Source: Coix lacryma-jobi var. lacryma-jobi
Taxonomy: Eukaryota; Streptophyta; Magnoliopsida; Poales; Poaceae
DNA: 64,000 nucleotides
Assembly (NCBI GenBank): GCA_009763385.1
Contig: CM019826.1
Location: 58,773,127-58,837,126 of the forward strand
Direction: 5' to 3'
Under the pieces are notes generated by a model. The model searched no databases, was not told the DNA's origin, and saw only the letters and a list, made by a program, of their open reading frames with translations. The translations under genes were made by a program, and so were the position numbers. Of this stretch, positions 1 to 10,342 are shown in pieces (position 1 is the first letter of the stretch; every line of letters begins with the position of its first letter).

Positions 1-903
1 CACACCATTCTGAGGCGGTGTGTAGGGGGAAGAAAAACTGATGCTCCAAACCCAAAGAGTTTACAAACTTCTCAAAATCTGAATTCTTGAATTCGGAACC
101 ATTATCACTCCTAATAGCTCGCATCGAGTTCAAAGGGAACTCGTTCTGAAGACGCAAAATCAGATTGCGAGCAAAGGAGAAAGTCTCAGTTTTCTCAGCT
201 AAAAAGAAAGCCCACGAATATCTCGAAAAGTCATCAACAACAACAAGCACATACCACTTCCCCCCAACCGAGCTCACCCGAGCCGGACCAACAAGGTCCA
301 TGTGCAAAAGCTCTCCAGGGCGCTTGGTCATGACTGAGTCCTGGATGGTGGTGAGCGGCAACCATCTTCCCATGTCTACAAGAATGGCAAACAAGATCCT
401 TCTCCATGGATAACTTGGCCAATCCTCGATTAGGCCAAGTGAACTAAGTCTTGCAAGCAAGTCAAAGCTCAAATGTCCAGTCTCCTATGCCACTTCCAAA
501 GATTAGAGTAGGAAGGTCCAGCCACAAGACAACGAGAATGCCAAAAGACTCCGATAAATCCGCACGAAAGACTTTCCCAAAGGGCAAAATCCCACAAACA
601 AGATTGCCGAGTGAGGATCCAAAATGCGACTAGAGATTCGTTTTAAAAGAACGAATCTCATAGTCATCATCAAAAGTTACGAAATAGAAAGAAGGTTAAA
701 ATGCAAGTTAGAAACAAGAGCAACATCGCACAACACAAAGTGCTCATTAACTTGCACCGACCCACGAGACAATACCTTACCTTGCTATTGTCGCCGAAAG
801 GTGATAAACTCCTTTCCGGCGACGGACTAAGACTGGAGAACCACTTGGCGTTTCCGGTCATGTGCCTCGAACACCCGGAAATCCACCAACCAAACGTTCT
901 CAA
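1..903 (-). pseudogene. copia pol remnant: protease, pre-integrase and integrase core
   Basis: Read on the minus strand from 903 down. A copia protease block comes first (SGCSRHMTG near 850-885). The aspartate normally before SGCS is replaced by isoleucine, so the catalytic site is lost. Next is a pre-integrase region with a zinc-binding pattern (CHSCRHGK, about 390-370), then the integrase catalytic core (VVVDDFSRY about 245-220, RSDNGSEFKN about 115-85). It ends at the window edge just before the glutamate of the D-D-E triad. Several frame changes and stops separate these blocks, so no functional polyprotein is possible. The family is clear. The protein would have cut the polyprotein and integrated cDNA. 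Confidence 0.8.
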
Positions 904-918
904 ATCTTTTTACCTACA

Positions 919-3545
919 TCAATAAAAAGACATAGGGTGAGCATACGGACCAACACTGGGGTTAGTGAAGTAAGGAGAATACCAGTGTTGGGCCGGCTGC
1001 TCAAAAGAACGATTAGCAGAAAAACCATTCCTAGCACGCCTATGGGAAGAGCGATCACCACGTTGAGGAAAACGTGGTTCGCTAAGGGAAGAGCGTCCAT
1101 CGCGATACTCAAAACGCGGTGGAGGGAAACGCTCAACAAAGCCTCCGCCACGGGGTCCGTATCCTACAAAGTCAGGACCCCGTCGGGCAACACCTCCCTG
1201 ACGCCTAGGACCTTGAGGCATGCACCTCTAGCCCTAGCATCTCCTCGGAGCTCTCCTCTGAACATTCGACACATGTACATCATGGAAAGGATGGTACATG
1301 TCCGGGTTGTTCATCTCCCTTGCACGGCGCGCCTCTCTCTTGCGCCGAAAGCAAAACTCACTCAAGTGTCCATCCCTCCCACAATGCTCACAATGGTACC
1401 TCACCGCTCTCATAGGGGGTTGTTGGTACTCACGGTAGTGGGTGTGGATCACTTTGCCCTTCTATGGCATAAGCTCCTCTTGAATGGGTGGCATGGAGTC
1501 AAGCTTGTTCTTGAGGTGGTTTGGTTTTGGAGCCCAAGCTTGTTTCTTTGGTGGAGCTCTCGGTGGTTCAACAAAGACCTCATCCTTGGTGTTAGGCTTG
1601 AGAGGCTCTTTGGGTGGAATCTTGGTAAGCTTGGGAGTAGTGGTGGAGTTGGGCTTCTCACATGGGTCAAGACGACTTGACTCTCCAATCTTCCCAAAAG
1701 ATGGAACATCAACACCCGGAGCAAAGCCTACACCGGGACCTCCAGCATCTCGCTTGAATTGGGAGGTCATCATCCTGAGCTGTGGCTCACCACAAGACAC
1801 TCATGACAAGATGGTCCGAAGGTGAAGGTATGTGTTTTCCTCCTCAGTTTGCATCTTGTCATGCTTCACATTGGCAATCTCCATCTCCAAACCCTCACAA
1901 AGAACACACCTAGCCACACATGTGCTACCTGAGTTGGCCTCTTCAAGAGACACAATCTTGGCATTCTTCTCTGCCAACTCAGATTGCAAGCCCGCACAGG
2001 ACTTGCACGCACCCAACAGCAAGGATCTAGCCTTCAGTTCATCCACCTATCCTACCAACGCAACATACTTACCTCTCAAAGTGAGAAGGTCAGTCATGTG
2101 CGTGGTGCACATCTCACACTCCTCCTCCTCTGTGACAACCACGGTGGACTTGACAGATTCAAGTTCCTTCACCGTATCCTTCCACTTCTGCCTAAACTCC
2201 CTGCGCTCTCTAGCTGCACGCCTAAGCAACTTATCCTGACTAAGGAGCGCGGCAGTAAGCTTCTTGACCTCAGCATAAAGCTCATCGGGGGTCTGAGATA
2301 CCTGGGAGGTGTCGTCGTCGTCATCGTCGTTCCGAGGAGTCTCCAGCTCGCCATCGACCTCCTTGCCGAGGGCCATGGTGCAGAAGCCATCGTCGTCGGC
2401 GAAGAAGCAGAGGCCGTTCAGCTTGTCCTCGATCCTCTTCTTCTTCTCAGACTCGTCGTCGTTGGAGGCAGCGGAGTCATCATCCGAGTCGTCGACGTCA
2501 CTGAGTGTGGCAAAGAAAGCACGCTGCTCCGCTTGGGCCTTCTCCAAGTACTTGGTCTTGATATACTCCTTGTCGAAGCCGCCCTTCCGCTTGTGCTTCG
2601 CGGGGACGTACTTCTCCTTGTGCTTGCTGGAGTCGTACTTGTGCCCATGATCCGCCTTGCCTAAGGTCTGCTTGTTCTTCTTCGGGCAATAGCGATGAAG
2701 TGGTTGGGGTCGCCGCACTCAAAGCATCCTGAGTGTCCTCCTCCGCGGCGACGGTTCATGCGGTTGTTGTGGAACCGCGAGAACTGGTTGGCGAGCAAAG
2801 CCAACTCGTCATCCCCAAAGAACTCCAACTGCTCCTCTATGACAGAAAGAAGAGATGAAAGTGCAAAGCCTCCAGAGGGGTTAGCAGAAGAGCCAGAAAG
2901 CAAAGCCATCGACGGGCCAGAAGGATTTTCATAACAAGCCCTTGCCATGGCATCGATCTCACTGGACTTGAGCTTGCTAAAGAGCTCGTCGCAAGTGAGG
3001 GTCTCATAGTTAGGCGATTCGATGATCGCTTGAACCTTGGAATCCCACACCGACCGATCGAGAGTGTGCAAAAGCTTCAAAGCTTTCTCATGATCGTCGA
3101 AAGGCAACAGCTCCTTGTTAGCCCTCATCCTGTTGACAATCACCTGAAAGCGAGCGAATAAACTCTCTATGCTCTCGCCAGGCATATGTCGAAAGTTCTC
3201 ATACTCTCGCTTGTGTGACTCGTAGAGACGGGTTTTGACTTGAGAGGTTCCCTCATGGAAACGCATGAGGTATGCCCAAATCTCCCGAGCCGTAGCGAGG
3301 TGAGAAACGTGATCAAACTCGGACATGCTCAAACAAGAGAAAAGAGCATTACGGGCTCGGCTATTGGCATCGTGATCATCGATCTGACGCTGAGTCACAC
3401 GAGCAGCCAAGACCACGTAATCGGCAGAGTTGCAAATATCCCAGATGGAAGCACCCATACTCTGCAGAAAGGCCGACATGCGTATCTTCCAATACGCATA
3501 GTTCGTCCCATCAAAGAATGGCGGTTTGCCCACACCGCGATCCAT
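919..3545 (-). pseudogene. copia gag, broken by stops and a frameshift
   Basis: Starts at ATG 3545 with the typical grass copia gag N-terminus (MDRGVGKPPFFDG). A UBN2-type gag domain follows (roughly residues 10-190), then a zinc knuckle (CFECGDPNH) near 2720. A frameshift lies inside the knuckle at about 2690-2715. Downstream are an acidic and coiled-coil region, stops at about 2045 (TAG) and about 1802 (TGA), a TAG at 1462-1464, and a second intact CCHC knuckle (HCEHCGRDGHLSEFC, about 1385-1340). The frame ends at 919 in an Arg/Gly-rich tail. The plus-strand copia at 49638-55761 has sense codons at two of these positions (TGG for the TGA, CAG for the TAG at 1464), which shows they are secondary lesions. 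The intact protein would form the virus-like particle and bind RNA. Confidence 0.85.
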
Positions 3546-3594
3546 GTCGCCTTCTGTGGATCTGGAACCGGCTAAGGTGGAAGATCCTTAACCT

Positions 3595-3606
3595 GCTCTG
3601 ATACCA
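3595..3606 (-). other. Primer binding site, initiator tRNA-Met type
   Basis: On the minus strand the bases read TGGTATCAGAGC, the standard plant copia primer site matching the 3' end of initiator tRNA-Met. Two bases separate it from the LTR end at 3609. It fixes both the LTR boundary and the direction of the element. Confidence 0.93.
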
Positions 3607-3895
3607 ATTGAAGGACCGAAAGTGCTACCAGAAAGCGACCAGAGGGGGGGTGAATGGGAGCTTCAAATTTTCCTTTCGGAAACTTGTTGCCTCTGTCCCA
3701 AAAATCTACCCAAAGAACAAAACCTAGAGCTTGCAAGTGTCCATGACCCTAGATGTCGGGTGGATGCTTCTGAGAAGCACAGCGGGACCCTACACAACCC
3801 TAGAAACCCAACGCAAAATACGGAAACCAAATCCGTCAAGGATCGAACGAACCGCGAACGAAACAGCGAGAAACAGCACTGACCGAACTCATTGG

Positions 3896-4163
3896 TGCGT
3901 CCGGTCAATAGCCACCGGACGCGTCCGGTCAGTCAAAAACCGATTTGGAACCTTACTGTTCGCGACCGGACTCACTTGAGTGAAGAGTTCGGTCAACGAC
4001 AGAGCGTCCGGTCGATACAGACAACAACCGTGAATAGTAGAAGGGTTGCGTCCGGTCACATTCAGGGCGAGCGTCCGGTCAGTACGCAGGGAAAAATTGC
4101 GATGAACATTCAATGACCGGACTCTGGGGGAGCGTTCGGTCAGTCCGAGCCAAGCGTCCGGTC
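3896..4163. repeat. GC palindrome cluster of the copia LTR
   Basis: About nine copies of GCGTCCGGTC or GACCGGAC lie in 270 bp. One junction (about 3914-3930) forms the perfect palindrome ACCGGACGCGTCCGGT. Sireviruses are known to carry repeated palindromic motifs in their LTRs, and this cluster matches that habit with its own sequence version. Confidence 0.78.
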
Positions 4164-4932
4164 ACCCCGAAAGTCTACTATTCGTTCACCGATTCGACTC
4201 TATCCCACCCAAAACGAATCCACTAGGGATCTAACTTGGTGAGAGGAGTCACAAGGAGGATAGTGAGCTATCTCTAGGAGATCATGGCTCGAGCCTATCT
4301 CCAAATCGATGAATCGAAGAAATTCGGGAGAAGGAAGAAAAGCTTGACCCGAAATGCAAATCGAATGATCTACTAGCTCGTGAGGTTAGAGGTAAATTCC
4401 TTCGGTGGAAAGAAGTGCCTCACGATCTAGAACATCTTGGTTCAAACGGATTTGCAAAAGACGCACCAAGCAAAGAGATCAATCAACGGGAAAAACGTGG
4501 AGAAAAAGGATTCCGCGAAGAACACGAATAAAACGCGAATCACAACCACGAATTTGCAACTGTGTGGCTACCACACGCTACAACAGTGAGATTACGGTCT
4601 CACTTCCTCAAAATCTCACGGACACAAAGGTATTGTTCTCTTCTCTGTGGATCTCAGTTCGCTACAGCAGGGAAGGGGAAGAGCAGGAAAACCTAGAAGG
4701 CAAAATAGCAAATGACTGAGATAGATAGGGAGGAGGGTGTCTCCCTCTACTTATCCTAATTCTAATTCCTACTCTACCCATCAACTAATTACAGAGCGAA
4801 CCAACTAAAACCTAGGGTTATTCTGGACCAACTCAAGATAGGTGGTGATCCGACGGCCACGCCCGCACAACTCGTAGCGTTGCCTCGACGCAACCTCCCG
4901 ATTGCCGCCACGTGCCGCCCTCGCTCTGCACC

Positions 4933-5156
4933 CCCGGTTTTGTGGCCCAAACCGGGAAACCAGCCTTTCCAGCCAACCCCCGGTTTTGAGGCCCAAACCG
5001 GGAAACCAGCCGACCGTCACCTGAGTTTTGTGGCCCAAACTCAGCAAACCCGCAGCACCCAGGTTGTGAGGCCCAAACCTGGAAACCGTCCTCACCCCGA
5101 GTTTTGTGGCCAAACTCGGAAACCGTCCGCACCCAGGTTTTGAGGCCCAAACCTGG
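4933..5156. repeat. Six-hairpin array with constant loop and changing stems
   Basis: Six inverted repeats stand 36-46 bp apart: 4933-4956, 4979-5002, 5021-5044, 5059-5082, 5097-5119 and 5133-5156. The stems are 7-8 bp and differ: CCCGGTTT/AAACCGGG twice, CTGAGTTT/AAACTCAG, CCAGGTT/AACCTGG, CCGAGTTT/AAACTCGG and CCAGGTTT/AAACCTGG. The loop is nearly constant, TGTGGCCC or TGAGGCCC. Each unit is followed by an AAACC spacer. The array lies upstream of the likely promoter, so it is U3, present at the 3' end of the genomic RNA and in DNA. Confidence 0.9.
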
Positions 5157-5544
5157 AAACCGTACACCCGATGGTTTTTCTCTGGCTCTACCACCAAACC
5201 GAAGCTGTTGAGGGGATGCACCGCCCGTGCACCCCGTCCACCGACACGTGTCCCTGAGTCCTCGACCCAGGCAACACATGACCGCAAGTCTTCGCTCATC
5301 GCTGTCCCAGGCTGTCAGCCACCAAGCTGATCCTCGGGCCACCGGTCCCTTAGTCCAAGCCTCACGTTCGTCCTTTGCCACTCTTGGTCCATCGGCACGG
5401 CACGTCTCTACTTGACCTTCACCTTGCCTTTGATCACTGTATCCGTGTTCGACACCTGCACAACACAAGCCAAAGAACATGCGCATTATCCTAGTTGACA
5501 ATCACTCATCACTCAGAGACTCGGCATACACCCATGTATCCGCA

Positions 5545-6291
5545 AGTTCCACGGAGGAGTCCCGGCCTGTCGGGAGTCTTCTCCAAGGTGCGCCTCAGCA
5601 GATGCGATTCTTCTTGTAAGTATTACATCTGAGTCCTTCTAGTATTTAATATTCTGGTCTGGTAATTTAAGTTTACAGTTCTTTTACTTGGCACATTGCT
5701 TTACTTTGTTGAAGTGCTCTAGGCCTAATAAGCTTAGCTTTAGAGCAGTAAGATTAGTGTAGACATGGTGTCTAGGCTATATCTTGCCAGTGTGGACTTC
5801 TTGTCGCACTTGTGTAGACGCCTGGTGGTAGGGTGACAGACACAACCAGTGCTTGGAGTTCCTCTCAAGTGTTGTAGGCAAGTTGAAAATAATAGTTGGG
5901 TAGCAGCATTGCCGCCTCAGTAGTTGTTAGGTGGAAAACCTTTTAATGAACTATTGTTTCGTCCTTCGCCCCCAGTAAGGAATGAGGTGGTAAACCTTAG
6001 TACTCTTAAAAAACCAGTACCAGATATTGATATTAGGAAAACCTCTCTATCCCAGTTATCATATACCCTTTGATCATCCTTTGACGACCCTACTTCTAGT
6101 TAATGCACTTCACGTTCCCTGTGGAAATACGATACCTGGAATACTCCCGGTGAAAGGCTACAATTAACTATCGTACGCTTGTGATATATCCGTTTGCCAC
6201 TTCTGGTGTCAACAAGTTTTTTTTCTGGCGCTGTTGCTGGGGATTAGGCTCCATAGTCTAGTTCTAGTGGTTGCATTAAGAAGTGTCAACA
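5545..6291 (+). repeat. Athila-like 5' LTR, downstream 747 bp
   Basis: Matches 28970-29715 of the 3' LTR nearly base for base. It ends GTGTCAACA at 6291, directly before the primer site. The upstream half is separated by the copia insertion and lies outside the window. The last 77 bp repeat the TCAACA end plus a primer-site-like sequence, described separately. Confidence 0.9.
6226..6243 (+). other. Primer-site-like copy inside the LTR end
   Basis: TGGCGCTGTTGCTGGGGA lies inside the LTR, just after an internal GTGTCAACA (6206-6214). It closely resembles the true primer site 74 bp downstream. The same arrangement is present in the 3' LTR (29649-29666), so the duplication predates this insertion and was copied by reverse transcription. 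Confidence 0.82.
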
Positions 6292-6299
6292 AGCTTTTC

Positions 6300-6317
6300 T
6301 GGCACCGTTGCCGGGGA
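6300..6317 (+). other. Primer binding site, tRNA-Asp type
   Basis: TGGCACCGTTGCCGGGGA follows the LTR end after a short T-rich spacer. It matches the 3' end of plant tRNA-Asp(GTC) with one difference. Primer sites of this type are usual in Athila and related Ty3 elements. Confidence 0.85.
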
Positions 6318-6393
6318 ACGGTAGCTATGTTAGCTAGAACAAAGTCGTTAAAGTTATCGTAGTTTGATTAGAACTTTTATTTCATAAATCAAT

Positions 6394-7316
6394 ATGGATC
6401 AAACAACCCTTTTTGACTACGCTGCTCTATCGGGCGCTGAGTTGGAGCCGCCTAGTTCATCTCATGCCATTTTGGCAGTTCGCTATGAGCTTCGCCCCAG
6501 CCTCATAGCGATGGTTCAGGAGAATCCCTTTTCGGGAGAAGTAGATGAGAATCCTTATACCCACCTACGTGATTTCGAACAACTTTGTTCGTGTATTCAC
6601 ATCCAAGGGATGAGGCGAGTCACTCTTAAGTGGAAGCTATTTCCGTTCTCGTTAACGGGAAAAGCTAGACGCTGGTATACTCGCTACGTTGGTAGTGTGA
6701 ACGGAGAATGGGAGAAACTACAAGCCATGTTCTGCTTAACATACTTTCCCATATCCCGTGTAGCTCGTCTTCATAGAGATGTGCTATACTTCAAACAAGA
6801 CGGGAAGGAATCTCTAGGTGCGGCCTGAGCACGACTTACATACTTAGCATCCTCTGGCCCAGATTTAGCTATAACCGAGCCAACCCTTATGCAACATTTC
6901 TATCTCGGTCTTAGCCAAAACTCCGCACAATTCCTTGATTTAGCCTCTAAGCTTTCCTCCATTTACCCATTAGTGAAGGTAAGGAAGTCCTTGTGACCAT
7001 TCTCAAGAACACCCCCTACATCGATGACCATGGTGAAACTCTAGAGGAAGATCAAACTCCTAGGGATGAACCCACGACAGCCAAAACTCCTTTACCTATA
7101 CCCCAAGCTGTCAAACCTGAACCACAACCACCTACTCCTCCAAAGGAAGAAGTAATTCATCCTTTGGATTATCCTCTAAATATCGAGACAGATCTTTTCG
7201 CCGATTATGGCAATGTCTCGAAACAACCTGTGCAGAAGAGATCCACAGCTCGTAGAGCTCCTAATAACCACATGCCAACCCAGTTTGAGGCAAGTTACCT
7301 TAAGGCGACTGCCTAA
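6394..7316 (+). pseudogene. Athila-like gag, broken
   Basis: The ATG at 6394 opens a gag domain: residues about 35-140 contain the Retrotrans_gag pattern with FPFSLTGKARRWY and a hydrophobic helix-rich stretch. A TGA at 6826-6828 stops it where relatives have a tryptophan codon. The same frame continues as gag sequence to about 6990, and a proline-rich, acidic segment follows in another frame (6993-7316). The product would be the capsid-forming protein. With a stop and a frame change it is not functional. Confidence 0.8.
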
Positions 7317-7322
7317 GAACTC

Positions 7323-8258
7323 ATGTCTATTATGAGCAACGAATGGTTCAGGGAGGTTGAAGCATCATTAGATGTCGTTAAGCTTCTGTCTTGTTTCACA
7401 TCCATACCATGTGCCATAAACAAGACGGATGTAGATTCCCTCTATGATCCCCCTGTAGGAGTAAATTTAATGTCTAAATCGTTGATGTTAACACTCCTAG
7501 GTGAGGAACCGCTAAACCCAACCAATAAATTCCTTAAGCTTCCTTCTGGAAAATTGGTCGAGAGTTGCGGGATTGCACAGAATACTTCTATCACAATGAA
7601 CAAGGTTAGCTTCCTTGCAAACTTCTATGTCTTTGACGTAGACAAGGTCGACTTGTTAATTGGGCACCCACTCATGAGATTCATTGAGGGATTTCATGAA
7701 GGGAGCGTTAAGGGTCACCTTGGGAAGGATCTAGATCTTTCAGTTCCTTTTGCCGGCTCCATTAATTCGATAGCCGAACCAAAACCCGAGCCTGATCCAA
7801 TAGAGGAGGTGATGTCGGTATCTTTGCTAGAAACTTCTCAACCCGATCCAGAAGAAGACGCCCATGACTTTATCCAAGAAGAAGACACTGATTTAGATGA
7901 ACCGTTAGACTTGGATGAGACTGAACCTCCACCAAAACCCTCTATAGAGCTTAAGCCACTTCCTTCTGGACTTAAGTATGCCTTCCTTAATGGTGATAGA
8001 GAGACTCCCGTGATCATTAGTGATCAACTTACAACGGAAGAAGTTTCTAAACTCGTCACCATCCTAAAAAAACACCGATCCGTCTTAGGATATTCGTTGC
8101 AAGATATCAAGGGAATTAGTCCCGCTCTTTGCACACATCGCATTCCGATCGAACCCGATGCTACACCTTCTAGAGAGCCACAAAGGAGGCTCAACAATGC
8201 GATGAGAGAAGTAGTAAAGAAGGAGGTATTGAAGCTCTTGCACGCGGGCATAATCTAA
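7323..8258 (+). pseudogene. Athila-like protease-like domain and linker to RT
   Basis: A 311-residue open stretch. Residues about 38-125 have the fold pattern of a retropepsin-like domain (SLYDPPVGVNLMS, later LLIGHPLMRF), but the usual D-T/S-G triad reads D-P-P, so activity is doubtful. An acidic, proline-rich linker follows (about 155-215). From about residue 225 the pre-RT segment begins (SDQLTTEEVSKLVTILKKH, then LHAGII). A TAA at 8256-8258 ends it directly before the PVPNSEWV block of RT. No ATG near its start is convincing as a native start; this is part of the pol polyprotein. Confidence 0.7.
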
Positions 8259-8275
8259 CCTGTTCCAAACAGTGA

Positions 8276-8871
8276 GTGGGTCGGTCAGCTCGTCAAGTAG
8301 TTCCTAAGAAAGGAGGAATGACGGTCGTTAAAAATCAAAACAACGAATTGATTCCACAACGAACTGTCACGGGATGGAGAATGTGCATAGACTACCGAAA
8401 ACTTAACAAGGCCACAAAGAAAGACCACTTTCCGTTGCCATTCATCGATGAGATGTTGGAACGGCTAGCCAAACATTCCTTCTTTTGTTTCCTTGATGGG
8501 TATTCGGGGTACCATCAAATTCCAATCCATCCCGATGACCAAAGTAAGACCACGTTCACATGCCCCTACGGGACATATGCATACAGGCGCATGTCATTTG
8601 GGCTGTGCAATGCCCTGCTTCATTTCAGAGGTGCATGATGTCCATCTTCTCGGATATGATAGAAGAAATCATGGAAGTTTCATGGACGACTTTTCAGTCT
8701 ATGGAACAACCTTTGATCATTGCTTAGAGAATCTGGACCGTGTCTTACAACGTTGTCAAGAAAAGCACTTGATCTTGAACTGGGAGAAATGCCACTTCAT
8801 GGTTCGAGAAGGGATAGTGCTAGGACATAGAGTATCTGAACGTGGAATAGAGGTAGATAGAGCTAAAATAG
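8276..8871 (+). pseudogene. Athila-like reverse transcriptase, N-terminal half, interrupted
   Basis: RT fingers and palm are readable in two frames: WRMCIDYRKLNKATKKDHFP near 8372-8431, then a block ending YRRMSFGLCNAL, then FMDDFSVYG at 8680-8706, the equivalent of the catalytic YxDD box. A frame change lies between 8610 and 8680. At 8871 the coding sequence stops at the Tat insertion (duplicated AATAG). It resumes at 23069 with EVIEQLPPPTNVKGVRSFLG, the continuation expected for RT. Confidence 0.85.
8867..8871. repeat. Target site duplication, left copy (AATAG)
   Basis: AATAG directly before the left LTR. It is repeated exactly at 23064-23068 after the right LTR. Confidence 0.95.
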
Positions 8872-9238
8872 TGTTAACATAGAATTTTCGCACTATGACA
8901 AGTGGGCCAGCACGACGCAGGTTCGGGAGAAATCACCACCTGAGGGATTCGGTAAACAGCAAGCACGGTCGGCTAATCCAATCGATTCGGTAAGGCTGTG
9001 GAGGCGACTAGTCAAACGGGGGGTGGATTCGGCAATATGGCGCCGCGGTCGGCTACCTCAGGCTAAGTCGGTTTGCGACAAATACGGCATATCAGAAGAT
9101 TTGGCAACAGAAGATCTCGTCATTGTTAGCACGTGCCGATTATTAAGGGAGGCTTAGAGTAAAAGGCATCGTGTTTTAGATAAGTTTCCTGTTTTGTCGT
9201 TGTAATCGTGTCCTCCTAGGACTCGTAGAGCACCAGGG

Positions 9239-9246
9239 TATAAATA
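9239..9246 (+). promoter_or_regulatory. TATA box of the Tat 5' LTR
   Basis: TATAAATA within GGGTATAAATATAAACCC. The same box is in the right LTR at 22003-22010. Transcription of the element probably starts about 30 bp downstream, which puts the hairpin array in the RNA leader. Confidence 0.75.
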
Positions 9247-9393
9247 TAAACCCGAGACTATTGTAAAAACGTTCACAACCAATACAACCAAACCGGCCCC
9301 GTGCCATCTTCGAGTCCAAGTCGTGTCGTCGTGTTCTTCGAGAGGAGCCATCGACCCGTCGACCTCCGTAAGTCCCGGCAACCTTGCTATTAT

Positions 9394-9864
9394 GCCTAGT
9401 ATCGTGCGGCGGATTTAGGCATGATGCAAGTAGTCTCGTTTGTTGGTAATGATCGTGCGGCGGATCATTATTCGATGATCGGGAAGTCTTAGTTCATGAC
9501 AAGATTACGAGTAAGTACCGTGCGGCAGGCACTTATTTGGTAACCTTGGCATAAACTAGACAGTTATCGGCTCTATTAGGTTTGGCGAGATCTAATAGAT
9601 TCATTAAGTTACCTTGTGTTATGCGTATTATAATGTGTATTTCGTTGTAACACTTTATTGCCCAATCTAGATCTAGTTCGGTTCGGCTTCATCTTGAATA
9701 AGATCTATCCTGTCCTTTCACGATTATTTTTGTAAGGCCTTTATACGATAGATCTACTGTTTGCAACAGCCGATTCGATCAGATCTAGATTGCCACGTGG
9801 TGAGGGTTCATGCATGTTGAGTATGCTTGATCTATGATATAGCTAGGTGTCGTGCGGCAGGCGC
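9394..9864 (+). ncRNA. Leader stem-loop array with constant GTGCGGC(G/A) loop
   Basis: Four stem-loops share an 8-nt loop. (1) 9394-9420: GCCTA/TAGGC outer stem and ATC/GAT inner stem. (2) 9447-9470: TAATGATC/GATCATTA, perfect. (3) 9512-9535: TAAGTACC/GGCACTTA, one mismatch. (4) 9847-9864: GTGTC/GGCGC, paired only if G-U pairs are allowed. Loops are GTGCGGCG twice and GTGCGGCA twice. The stems are unrelated in sequence, so this is not simple duplication. The G-U pairs in unit 4 point to a plus-strand RNA structure. It is a predicted structured part of the element RNA, not a separate gene. Confidence 0.7.
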
Positions 9865-10305
9865 AGGCTTTAGATTAGGTTAATCATGCTTAGTTTGTAC
9901 GTCTGATCCCCATGGACCCCAACTCGGTTGCACAATCGAGATTGGTTAAGCTTTAATTCATATTTAAATACGCCATGCAAGTACAATTCTCATGCAAACG
10001 TGTTCGGCAACCTGTTGTTCATGTATCTCTGTTCATGTTGCCGAACAACTTTTAAACCTGTTGGCAGATAGCTTTCATAGCTATATGTCGTCATAAGTGG
10101 CTTCAGGGCCGTATATTTTGGAACTGTCTGGTCATACCCGGCACGTTCCAGCTTTGTATTTAACGGTTTCTCCCCCTTGTTAGTTGCAGGACAAACTGAC
10201 TGGCACGCACCGGACTTCTGAGCACCCAGGTCACGTTTGAAGCCAGCTTCTCCGGCTTGCTGTGTGATTGGCACAGTGCGCCATTTTTGGTGCCAACACA
10301 CTTTT

Positions 10306-10320
10306 TGGCACGCCTGGTGG
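10306..10320 (+). other. Primer binding site of the Tat element
   Basis: TGGCACGCCTGGTGG begins 7 bp after the LTR end. It resembles the primer site of the small Tat-like element (TGGCGCGCCAGG, minus strand, 54882-54871). I do not assign the tRNA. Confidence 0.6.
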
Positions 10321-10342
10321 GACCCACCTTTTTCCTGGAAAA

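Larger units (their letters stand above)
1..5544 (-). mobile_element. Ty1/copia (Sirevirus-like) element, 5' part, decayed
   Basis: A minus-strand copia element that runs off the left edge. In element order it has a 5' LTR (5544-3609), a primer binding site complementary to initiator tRNA-Met (3606-3595), a long gag (3545-919), and the beginning of pol with protease and integrase remnants (903-1). The 2-nt spacer to the primer site, the long gag with a coiled C-terminal part, and the palindrome-rich LTR fit the Sirevirus branch of copia. It sits inside the 5' LTR of the Athila-like element: host sequence resumes at 5545 and can be lined up with 28970 in the other Athila LTR. Its 3' LTR and the other half of the target duplication lie outside the window. 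A relative with the same gag lies at 47542. Confidence 0.88.
3609..5544 (-). repeat. 5' LTR of the copia element (1936 bp)
   Basis: Bounded by TG at 3609 and CA at 5544, with the primer site beside it at 3606 and Athila LTR sequence starting at 5545. Three parts stand out. The promoter-distal part (4933-5156) is a tandem array of hairpins. An AT-richer zone near 4720-4790 probably holds the core promoter. The part near the primer site (3896-4163) has about nine copies of GCGTCCGGTC or its complement. Related LTRs are at 39617-40686 and 47542-49574. Confidence 0.87.
8872..10298 (+). repeat. Left (5') LTR of the Tat element
   Basis: 1427 bp from TGTTAACA to TGCCAACA. It contains a TATA box at 9239-9246 and, downstream, four stem-loops sharing the loop GTGCGGCG or GTGCGGCA. 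It drives transcription of gag-pol. Confidence 0.95.

Noticed and set aside
2047..2664. Leucine/valine-rich plus-strand frame (1984-2664) as a membrane protein
   Set aside because: It is the complement of acidic Asp/Glu codon runs in the copia gag on the minus strand.
4933..5156. Regularly spaced repeats reminiscent of a CRISPR array
   Set aside because: The repeats are hairpins with changing stems inside a plant LTR, spacers are short and similar, and there are no cas genes.
9394..9864. Repeated CGTGCGGC motif as a plain direct repeat or protein binding site only
   Set aside because: The flanks are complementary around each copy with different sequences, which a simple binding-site repeat does not explain.
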